DNA of 64,000 bases. It comes from Blattamonas nauphoetae (lineage: Eukaryota; Preaxostyla; Oxymonadida). The stretch spans positions 1 through 64,000 of the forward strand of contig JARBJD010000017.1 of assembly GCA_033064195.1 (NCBI GenBank), read 5' to 3'. Positions 56,601 through 64,000 of the stretch are shown in pieces. Under the pieces are notes generated by a model. It did not search any database, had not been told where the DNA came from, and saw nothing but the letters and a program-made list of their open reading frames with translations. A program made the position numbers and the translations under genes. The number at the start of each line of letters is the position of its first letter. Within the stretch, counting starts at the first letter, position 1.

Positions 56601-57007
56601 CTTTCCTCTTCCTCCAGTTCTTCGTTCTCTTGGTCTGTTTCTTCATCAACTGTGCTATCTACAGGGCCTGTTTTTGCGTCATCGAGTGTTTGTTCTTCTT
56701 CTGTTTGTGGAACTGTCTCCTTTTCATCTGATTGTCCTTGTTTCGTCTTTTTTGATTTTGACTTTCTCGTGAGAGGTTGTCGCTCTCGAGTCTTGACATT
56801 GTCTTTTGGTGGTTCTTCAACAGGGGCATTTGCAAGAACTCGTTCCACAATCTCATCGAGAACATCATCACAAATCTGTTCGGGGTCCATGACATCTTCT
56901 GATGAAAAATAAAAATCTTTCGCAAGGAACGAAAGTTGAGCTTGTCCTGCAAGATCTTCGGCATTTTCGGTTACATAGGATCCATCAACAGAGAAATCTG
57001 GATCCAT
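53675..57007 (-). CDS. Large acidic/disordered protein with C-terminal leucine-rich repeats
   Basis: The open frame encodes up to 1,110 aa starting MDPDFSVDGSYVTENAED. The N-terminal 600 residues are acidic and disordered, with basic stretches (KKKKKKRPSTL). Residues about 560-900 are more ordered but unrecognised. The last about 90 residues contain leucine-rich-repeat phrases (RVRVIDAQGVKCVSVPTLI, CKNLEEVDLRNTQIDP). A 39-bp GT...AG segment near the 3' end may be an in-frame intron, leaving the same stop. The gene is head-to-head with SLY1, 53 bp between start codons. No function is assigned. The 5' part is AT-rich and the 3' part GC-rich. Confidence 0.75.
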   Translation of the reverse strand: MDPDFSVDGSYVTENAEDLAGQAQLSFLAKDFYFSSEDVMDPEQICDDVLDEIVERVLANAPVEEPPKDNVKTRERQPLTRKSKSKKTKQGQSDEKETVPQTEEEQTLDDAKTGPVDSTVDEETDQENEELEEEESEETSESDADSEDKKQMYDTSHIEIPSFLEEPPSNKDSDFFAFLLNNADGVHTPKQTNKNDSTSIEEKSAEDQPTTETVKEESAIFFPHKPFSAYIRNLTAETSSLLSTLSATFDMTSSLKEMSEILKTMDEARDSVISKRKEMKRINSHLNESKHNQFNSTLTPKTSTPHKHSNRAQQEKQIFDDFDEHDAMTPAHDYHDDPLSNTTASQKKKTRKDLTFSERLGVGLTPTANRQPTGTTPLSVKTRTLRAREAKKTNDEKTAVEYTDLPTRPSEVVFVNQNTSPGRRPNQKSTVSESPFSSHNHKHEARDLGVIKTPASIAPRPKDEGGKKKKKKKRPSTLYPHGDESDSPRIQSAHDHRGSQHAYSPHESPNLSSGSPRLSALRAAGKSRTVQFDVEDSESEWETEASEEEDSVESHLRLSPDSADFVLIALDGTEYELSLELAPHYQIADPVKPRKYETEVDASVLSPIIGFVNAYLGGEFGEDNADALAIEQTKRNTRLEGTTMSSGTKRQKTRIISPHKTLKQSQLDGRKADDEEDRQLFPLLYPELDQMINSVAQDAEEDAFDVDSILNAGLSLMCTPVLLYTLSHLLSTASFSQEEPEQSLTDEQKGALEKALRYVGDCIFFESLDLSEFFEMIRDNALLVSRELEDVLWFVRYYQYQQSQNAKNALSLSFEDYSSKHSHWKQICAEALFTHTLHTSLDPLVAEVYQAAQQNAFNEQAAPSESPGSPLGQSFRETPQHPQLALPNTFSQQRTSSSPKTTGSPRAPSLRSAQLANKQATQQQIVTKIESAIQFFFRPFLPTTFTPAHATAGRGLFQPYAEKECKEALAKKKDTQPPATGNHSFLSDLPSHFSTPRTTPGQGMIAQPGLGLGEFIEELDLKDVQSVYCLYAISLCCPRVRVIDAQGVKCVSVPTLIRLIRTCKNLEEVDLRNTQIDPTDEQIHALLNVCFFLISSPSSLQAHSPLRLIL

Positions 57008-57060
57008 TGACCGAAGTTAGTGAATTTCAGTGGATCGAGGGATTCCCATAATAAAAAGTG
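57008..57060. promoter_or_regulatory. 53-bp divergent promoter
   Basis: The ATGs of the LRR protein (57007, minus) and SLY1 (57061, plus) are only 53 bp apart, leaving room for one shared core promoter and very short 5' UTRs. No recognised motif. Confidence 0.55.
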
Positions 57061-59015
57061 ATGAATCGTCACTTCTCAATCAAACGAGAAGCCACAGGTA
57101 TGTCCACAATTTCGATAATTTTTCACAATCTTCATACAATTTCCGCATCCTATCCCTGTAGATCGACTAATTAAACTTTTCTCACTCAAAAACGATGAAG
57201 ACGATCTTATGCCTGAAAATGATGAAGTATCTGAGACTCCTTGGAAAATTTTAGTTCTGGATACACATACCAAACAAATCCTTTCACCTCTCTTTACTCC
57301 AAACCAGCTTCATCAACATGGAGTCACTCTCTTCGTCGACATCGACTCACTCAGATCTCCTCTCCCTCTCACAGCAGGACTTTATTTTCTCACACCAACC
57401 AACCCTAATATTTCGTTTATTCAAACAGTTCGCCGTTTATTGTCCATAATCATCCACAGGATATCTCCTCACATCTCTATGACTCCTGCTATCTCTCCTT
57501 CCTGTATCCCACTCAATCTGAATTCTTCCCGGATCTTGCCCGTGCTGTAGCATCATGTACTCCAACAGATTACATCAAAGGAGTGTGTATTTCAAGTTTT
57601 TCCTGATCCTCGTAGGTCTCAGAAGAACCTCTCGATTTCCTCACATACGATCATAACTTCTTCTCAACACGACTGACTGATACATTGTTCAACCTTCTCC
57701 GACCAGATGTTGGTCTGATTTCCTTTTCTTTCAGTTTGCCAGATTCTGGAGCGAAGGACAATCTTCTCAAGCAAATTGCCTCCTCTCTGGCCTCTGTTTT
57801 ACTCCTCCTCGGCATTCATCCCATTTTTCATTCGTCTCCCACTGAGGACTCTCAATCCCTGACGCGCCATGTCACGTCTTTTCTCCAATCGTCCTCCAGC
57901 CACCGTCCCAAATATCAATGTGATGTCTTCATTTTTGATCGAACAACAGACTTTGTGGCCCCATTGCTCCATCCTTGGTCCTATTTTGGCCTCATCAACG
58001 AAGTTCTCCAGTTTTCTCCAGCTCGCGTCTGCTGGACGGACAAAGAAAGCAAAACGCACGTCGAAAACCTGAATGGCGACACGGACCCCTTCTGGAGCGA
58101 GCATTTCCGTGCGTCTTTTGAGGCCATCGGGCCCGCCGTGAAGAAGTGCTGGGACGATTACACCGCAGAATCGGAATCTGTGAAGCGGAGTGTGCAGCAG
58201 GACCAGACAAACGACACAGCCATCAAGAAGCTAGACTCGCTGACGGTTTGTCTCTCTCCTCTCTCGTCTCTCACATCCCCAGGACACGAAAGAGAACCTG
58301 GACAAGCACACTCTCATCGCTGCTGAAATCACAAATGCCATCAAGACCCGCCAGCTCGACGTCCTCTCAACTGTTTCGGAGAACATCGTGCGAGGGACAG
58401 TGAATGAAGACGAGGTTCGGCAGATTGCTGGCCTGGACGAGAGCTCCGACCCGTCGCATCCCATCCACCGTGCGGACAACGCCGACCTCGTCCGCATGTT
58501 GAGTCTGCTCCGACTGACCGTGCCGATGTCGTCGCCAACAAGCGCACTTGTCTCTTCCCTCGAGCAGTCTCTCTCCGCCCTCGACATCCCCTCCTTCTCA
58601 GCCTACAACTACATCAAAAGGTCTACCTTATTCCTCCCTTCTGTCCCCCAGAAACACTACTCACTCGGCTCCTTCCCCAGAATCCACAACCAGCGGCCGC
58701 TTCTCCTCCTTCATCTCTAAAATCGCGCCAGGAGGGCAGTTCCGCCACCAGCACCAACGCATTCTGAATGACTTTGTGGACAACAAACAGTCTGCCGAGC
58801 TTCGTGCCTTCCACGTCTCGTCTCCTCCCGTCCACCCTCCCCCTCCGCCCTCTGACACGGTTGTTGTGTTCGAGCTGGGTGGTGGGACTGTCGCCGAGTA
58901 TCTTGCCTTCACTGCTAAAGACTCGCGTCGAAAAGTGATTTATGGATGTTCTGAACTTCTCACAGCTTCGTCTTTTCTCGACCAACTCACTCGTCTGGAG
59001 AATCTGAAATCATGA
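57061..59015 (+). CDS. SLY1: SLY1/SCFD1 Sec1/Munc18 protein
   Basis: Exon 1 (57061 on, MNRHFSIKREAT) joins DRLIKLFSLKNDEDDLMPEN and WKILVLDTHTKQILSPLFT, matching the SLY1 N terminus (WKVL.YD...D.ISPLL). Further exons give DISSHLYDSCYLSFLYPTQS, VSEEPLDFLTYDHNFF, FIFDRTTDFVAPLLHPWSYF (the conserved DR..D...PL.H.W.Y block) and a C terminus VFELGGGTVAEYLAF and VIYGCSELLTASSF. That end matches SCFD1 (VGGGNYIEYQNL...YGCSELFNA). It has about six introns of 30-65 bp and about 560 aa, shorter than the usual 640-670. SLY1 binds syntaxin-5-type SNAREs in ER-Golgi fusion, the step governed by Rab1, also in this window. Confidence 0.88.
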
Positions 59016-59166
59016 ACGCATTATTTTCTTCTTTCTTCGAACTCAAAAAGATCTTCATTTCTTGAGATTAATCTTGCGTCTGACTTTGAACAATCCAATT
59101 TTATTCAGCAGTTTTTGTGAGTCAAAATCCTTTTATTGAGGTTTGATCTTCTTATTCACCTGAAAG

Positions 59167-60642
59167 ATGGATGTTCTCGGTTTATCATTCCATTCTTGTT
59201 CATATCCAATATTATTACCATTTCTTCACGCTTATGCAATGTAGATGCATCTTTAAAGGGAGTTAGAAGACTCCAATACTATCTCTTCCATGTGAAGCAT
59301 TGTCTTCCCGGTTTGGATTTCTCTCGGATATATCTCGATATAAATTCTTCCCATTGCCTTTTCAACATTTTTTTTCTCCAATAGACCTAGATATCGACGA
59401 TAAACTCCTCGTCTTCACTGGTGACCTCAGTCCTGATATTTCATCTGCAATTGTGAAATTTTGCGATCACCTAAAGCCTGCTTTGTTCAAGGATAAGGTC
59501 TGATACACATAATTTTCCGCCAACATATCCTATTACTAATTTTTTCCGTCGTGATTCAGGTCTTCTTCCAAAGACCTCAGAATGACCCCATGCTTCAAGG
59601 AAAAACATCTCAAGTGTTTGACAGTGAATCTGCAATGTCGTTCACTGAAGAGACCAAGGTCTCAATTGGCAGTATGTGCATTCCTCTCACCAACACTTCA
59701 TTCAGAGAAGAATTATCGAATTCGGAATGTTCTCTTGCACACAGCCGATTGGCTATCTTCCTGGTATGTAGAACCTCTTGCTGAAGAAAACTGGAGAGCT
59801 TGTGTGTCTTCTTTCGAATGTTTCATCATTTCTCTTCCGTTCAGATGAGTTCGCACCAGAAGGAGACAAAGGCCATCGAGGGGCAGTTCATCTCAAGTTG
59901 TTGACGGACATAGCAAACGCTGAGAAGAAGCGGGGAGGTGGCGGTGAGGCGGAATCTCGTGATGGTCCCAGAAAACAATCAACTGCTGGAGGTGTTGGCA
60001 GATCTGCCCGCTCAGTGGCTGGGATCAGCTCCACACGAGTAATGTCAACGCAGAGTGCGATGTCGCAGGGAATGGCCTCGACCATGGTTCCATCAATGAC
60101 AGCCACGATGAGCCGGTCCTTCAATCAGAACTCGATGATCCAATCTGGGCAATCGTATTCGCAAAGTGGAGCACAAAAGAAAGGTGATTCGGACACCGAC
60201 AGTGACGATGATTCAGACACCTCAGACACTGAATCCGAATCAACCGATGAAGAGCTGAAGGACGCTTTGGACAACATCAAAAATGCTTTAGCCAAACAGC
60301 TCCGCAAAGTCTTGGAGCGAGAGGATTATGTGATCGAGAAAATGCAGGCTGAATCCTTCTACAACTGTCTCCTTCTTTTTCTCTCCTATTTTCTCAGTAC
60401 CTCGACCTGGCGTTATGTTTGGCTATTATTTCTTGCTCTGTTGGACTGCGGTGGTAGGTGCTCTGGCTCTCTATAGGATATTCAAGTACACAAACGAGGG
60501 CACGTACGTACAACTCATGAAATTCTTCAATTCAAACAGCTGGATTCTTGTCTCGTTTTTAATTGGTGCTCTCCTCTTTTTATGGGCAATCTCGTGTGTT
60601 TTTCTCTCTCTCCTTATCTTCTTCAGCTCCATGGGTGGATAA
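59167..60642 (+). CDS. Unrecognised protein with one C-terminal membrane helix
   Basis: Exons join in frame: MDVL, DASLKGVRRLQYYLFHVKHC, DLDIDDKLLVFTGDLSPDIS, VFFQRPQNDPMLQGKTSQVF, RRIIEFGMFSCTQPIGYLPD, then a long exon from EFAPEGDKGHRGAVHLKLL. A Ser/Met/Gln-rich middle and an acidic repeat (DSDTDSDDDSDTSDTESEST) precede a helical stretch (DALDNIKNALAKQLRKVLE). A following exon adds a hydrophobic segment (FGYYFLLCWTAVVGALALY), and a short last exon ends SMGG. Total is about 350 aa. No family recognised. The order suggests a tail-anchored or single-pass protein facing the cytosol. Introns are 47-125 bp. Confidence 0.55.
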
Positions 60643-60780
60643 TCCTGATTCTGTGTTTTATCGCCATATCATCGATATTTTTCTTCATTTTTGCATTATT
60701 TTGTTTTCTTTGATCATCGATTCATGGTGAAATGTTCCTAAAAGCCTCATAAAGCCACAGAACGACGAGTTCCTCTCATT

Positions 60781-61380
60781 TCAGAAATCGCGTCAACCTC
60801 ACGAGAGCTTTGATAACGAACCCGTCTGGAATCTCTTTTTTCCCTAGACAAAGAGAAAAGGATCAGTTAGTTCGAAAAGAAGGCATACATCCCCCTTTTC
60901 CAGCGATTGCTTCTTTTGCATCCGACCCTATGATGCAGACTGATTCTCCTTCTTCTCCTAAACCTTTCACACCGTCGTGGAGATATAGCGACTCGCTTGA
61001 ATAGATGTCTCCTGTAACATCAACCCGAAATTGATGGGAGGGATGGTGGACGAGAAACATTGGTGTTTTATGTTGCGCCTTCGATTTTCCATGTTTTTCT
61101 TTGATTCGTTGTTTTTCTTTCGCCTTTTCCCGTTGCTTCTCTGTTAATCCCGCCCATTCACGCTCTTCCACGGCTTCGTTTGAATCAATTGCCCACAAAT
61201 AGCTTTCCACTTCGACACAATCGCCTGTTTGGCACAATCGCGACTCTTTGTTCCCCTTAGATAGAATAGAAACTTCAACACCATCTGGTAGCCTTCTATA
61301 TCGTGATAAAGACTTTGGGACTTGCGTTGGGGAGAAGTGTCGTTTGAGTGTCACATTCACTGTCTGTCCCTTCGTTTCTT
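60781..61380 (-). CDS. Unrecognised protein, 5' end incomplete (weak FKBP-like resemblance)
   Basis: One exon (about 61380-60890) begins after an acceptor and reads ETKGQTVNVTLKRHFSPTQV, and later RRLPDGVEVSILSKGNKESR. A Lys/Glu-rich helix (KQREKAKEKQRIKEKHGKSK) sits in the middle. A 44-bp intron leads to KKEIPDGFVIKALVRLTRFL and a stop at 60781. The start (PDGVEVSILSKG), the middle (VCIIGSDAKEAIAG) and the end (IPDGFVIKALVRL) faintly resemble an FKBP domain with an insert, but key FKBP residues are not evident. No start codon was found; a small 5' exon probably lies upstream. Confidence 0.45.
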
Positions 61381-62048
61381 CTGGGAAAAGGAAAGAGCTA
61401 TAGAAGGTTAAGAGGGAGAAATGTGATTCACAGACTTAATTGGCAAATAGGTGGGTCGTTTCTGAAAATTATCTTGCGACGCACTTATTATGTTCTAAGA
61501 CGAGAAATCTGAAAAGATCTGATCAAACGAGAACGTGTCCAGTAATAGAGACTTCTGACGATCCAGAATTTGAGAGAATTAACGGAGAATGTCCAGCATT
61601 GATTGAAAGATGTAGTGAAACATGTGGCTGCACTTGATTTAACGAGAAAACAGGAATTGATTGGTTCTTTAGAGAAGGAGGAAAAAGTGATATATTGTTT
61701 TAGGAAGAGATTGAAATACGGTTTTCGTGTCAAATTGGCTGGAGGACACAAGAGAAGAGATGTCGAAACAGATGTGAAAAATGAAGTAGAAACCTGACGT
61801 AGGATGAAGATGATTGAAGGGAAGTTGATGTCAGTGATGCCTGGGTGATGAAGACAGAATAATCTACATCATCGAAGAAAAATGTTGATGAAATAAAAGA
61901 ATGAACGTTGTGTTGGTGAGATGAAGCAGTCATGATTTGGGGGGATATTTACTCCTAACAAAGACATTGGAAGGTGAAAATGCAATAACTTTCGGAATAC
62001 AAACCAAAGAACATGGTAGGTATCTAATTCCGGGTCGATCAGATAAGG
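61381..62048. other. Intergenic stretch with doubtful small frames
   Basis: About 670 bp. Two overlapping plus-strand frames (61440-61637 and 61603-61797, the latter reading KHVAALDLTRKQELIGSLEK) look mildly coding-like but cannot be joined by a plausible intron. A 5' exon of the minus-strand gene may also lie here. Confidence 0.35.
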
Positions 62049-62541
62049 ATGGGTCGTCAAGCGCGTAAACGAAAGCATTGCAAGACAAATGGTGGGAAGA
62101 CTACTCTTCGACAAGTGTACTTCCGTCGAGACATCGATCAGGTTCATGATGACCTTGCAAAAGGTTTTTCTTCAACTTCCCTCACTCTTTGTTCAATATC
62201 TCTGGAATGGTGTTTAGGCATTCCTCCACCGAGAACAAATCCTGATGATGAACGCCAATGTCCTTCGTCCTTTGTTTTACCTCTCTTCAGATTGCTGCAT
62301 CGAATGTTCACGTTTTTTCGTCGATGAACGAAGTCTAACACAACACCAACGGACCAAAGATCATAAACGACGGTTTAATTTATTCATTCCATCAATTATT
62401 CTCCAATATTATAGCCTGAAGGAGCTCTTAGAGAAGCCCTACACTGCGGAAGATGCACTGATGGGCGCTGGCAAGGGATTGCCTCGTGCAGGCTATGACG
62501 AGCCGGCTCCATCGACAGACAAGGAAATGAGTGGAAATTAG
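62049..62541 (+). CDS. BUD20: BUD20/ZNF593-like zinc-finger ribosome export factor
   Basis: Four exons join in frame to about 120 aa: MGRQARKRKHCKTNGGKTTL...RRDIDQVHDDLAK, GIPPPRTNPDDERQ, YCCIECSRFFVDERSLTQHQ...TKDHKRR and LKELLEKPYTAEDALMGAGK. The (D)LDQ(I/V)H.DL motif and a single C2H2 finger (C-x2-C-x12-H-x5-H) followed by KRRLK are diagnostic of BUD20/ZNF593, a shuttling factor that escorts pre-60S ribosomal subunits out of the nucleus. Introns are 54, 32 and 42 bp. The length matches the family (about 115-165 aa). Confidence 0.9.
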
Positions 62542-62882
62542 CTTTCTTTCAGGAACACTTCACAAATACGAATGAAATTGTTTTTCATCACGAATTCAGA
62601 AGAAATCTGCTTCTTCAACTTCTTTACTATGGTGATCTCAACAAGTACAACGTCCATATCTTCTTTATTGGCCTGTTTATCGCATATGGCGTATCTTGTG
62701 AAGCTTTCGAAGTTCGGTTCGACAGTGAACAATTGATAAAGCCTAAGGTGTATCGTTCACTTTTTTCGTTGTGTGAGAATTAATTCAAGTGATAATCGAA
62801 ATTTCAATGCGTTGAAAGAGATTTTTCTTTCGGACGAAAATAAAAAGGTTATAGGTTCGATCTATCAGCTAAACAACAGCAA
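62542..62882. other. Intergenic stretch upstream of Ran
   Basis: About 340 bp, AT-rich. No gene recognised. A 64-codon minus-strand frame shows no similarity. Confidence 0.4.
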
Positions 62883-63645
62883 ATGACTGAACAAGGCGAT
62901 AATATTCCCACTTTCAAGCTTGTCCTCGTTGGTGATGGTGGCGTTGGTAAAACAACGTTTGTTCATCGACATCGTTCTGGAGAATTCGAGCCTCGTTACA
63001 TTGCCACAAGTCTGTCATTTTCTACCTATCTTCAATCTATATGATCTCTTCAACTTATTTTTAGCTGGTGTTGAGGTCTCAACCCTTCCACTATACACTA
63101 ACCTCGGACCTGTCCGATTCAACAACTGGGATACAGCTGGTCAAGAACGTTATGGAGGTCTCCGTGATGGGTACTACATTCAAGCACAATGCGCAATTTT
63201 GATGTTTGATGTAACATCTCGAGACACATATTCCAATGTGGACAAATGGTACCGAGATTTGACTCGAGTCTGCGAGAACATCCCAATTGTTCTCGTTGCA
63301 AACAAGGTTGATTCCCGCGACAGGAAGGTTCGCACCAAACAAGTTACATTCCATCGCCAGAAGAACCTTCAGGTTTGCTCCAATTTCTTCATTATTCATT
63401 TTTTTGAATTGATTCTTCGCCACCACGATTAGTATGTGGAAATCAGCGCAAAGAGCAATTACAACATCGAGAAGCCATATATTATGCTTCTTTCAAAACT
63501 TGCTGATAATCCTAATGTTACCCTTGTCAGAGAACCAGCTAAACTTCCACCAGAGATCCAAATGACTCAAGAACAAATTGCTGCCAATGAGCAAGAATGG
63601 GCGGCTGCAGTTAGTGCACATGTTCCACAAGATGCCTCCTTTTAA
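62883..63645 (+). CDS. RAN: Ran GTPase
   Basis: Three exons give about 215 aa: [20 protein letters not shown] (P loop GDGGVGKTT), [40 protein letters not shown] and a final exon [19 protein letters not shown]. The [15 protein letters not shown] segment and SAKSNYN are specific to Ran, and NKVD is the base-recognition motif. Introns lie after ...YIAT (about 63 bp) and after KNLQ (about 59 bp). Ran drives nuclear import and export and spindle assembly. The C terminus ends [11 protein letters not shown] and lacks the acidic DEDDDL-like tail of animal, plant and yeast Ran, which normally holds the GDP form closed. Confidence 0.95.
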
Positions 63646-64000
63646 ATTTTCTGGCGAACGGGAAGGATCAAATCCTCCAATAAACCTTCAGCTTCTTTTT
63701 CTCACTTCATTAAAACGATGATTAAGATACTTTTCTGGGAGTTTTTTCCGACTTCAAATCAATCTCGTGCACTTCCACTGGGTTTTAGAAAATGTGCTGT
63801 TGCCTTATCTCTTCAGGCAATGAATTGACTTCGAAAAAGTGTTTTGCGCTGTGTGTCTTTAAAAGAGAAAAAAGTTGGAAATTGCGTGAACAGGAGTTTT
63901 ACATGACATGTCAAAATCAATATGGATAAAATGTAAAGAAAAATGCTCATTCCGTATCGGGAGGAGATGATTCTTCTGTTTTAGATTCTTCGCTCTTCTC
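63646..64000. other. Window end, 3' flank of Ran
   Basis: About 355 bp without a recognisable gene. The last 50 bases (gaggagatgattcttctgtt...) may be the 3' end of a minus-strand coding region that continues outside the window. Confidence 0.35.

Overview
This is the left end of a eukaryotic protist chromosome. It opens with C-rich telomeric repeats (CCCTAA/CCTAGC). Next comes a broken rDNA array transcribed toward the telomere, then a belt of mobile elements and gene relics, and from about 25 kb a compact, ordinary gene region. The genome has spliceosomal introns, mostly very short (about 30-120 bp, GT...AG), uses all three standard stop codons, and carries the centriole genes POC1 and POC5. 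This points to a flagellated, intron-rich, compact-genome protist. My inference is an excavate such as an oxymonad (Preaxostyla), but no sequence search was possible and the assignment is open.

Layout. 1-1190: telomere, a short subtelomeric spacer and an interstitial telomeric tract. 1195-15976: two incomplete rDNA units on the minus strand. The outer unit lacks the 3' part of LSU, because telomeric sequence abuts it. The inner unit is cut about 80 nt into the 3' end of SSU, and its LSU gene is interrupted by an apparently whole mariner transposon. The spacer between the units carries several tandem-repeat fields. 15977-25200: mobile-element belt. Two almost identical 591-bp inverted-repeat elements flank a multi-exon gene for a transposase-like protein of unrecognised family. 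Beyond them lie an ABCC-transporter relic, a Tc1/IS630-type transposase relic and, inserted in that relic, a 781-bp near-perfect palindrome.

25463-63645: housekeeping genes. These are an NPSN-type Qb-SNARE, tRNA-Ala(UGC), kinesin-10 (KIF22/Kid), POC1, POC5, an SR/Q-rich protein, RFT1, a kelch-PSI-Kre9-like membrane protein, a giant TRF4/PAPD5-like nucleotidyltransferase, Rab1, a HEAT-repeat protein, a disordered/LRR protein, SLY1 (SCFD1), two unrecognised proteins, a BUD20/ZNF593 zinc finger and Ran. Two themes recur. One is ER-Golgi membrane traffic and ER glycosylation (SNARE, Rab1, SLY1, RFT1). The other is microtubule/centriole function (kinesin-10, POC1, POC5 lie consecutively on one strand). 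BUD20, Ran and the TRF4-like enzyme belong to ribosome export, nuclear transport and nuclear RNA surveillance.

A genome-level pattern stands out. In most long genes the first part is AT-rich and holds the introns, while the rest is one long, clearly more GC-rich exon.
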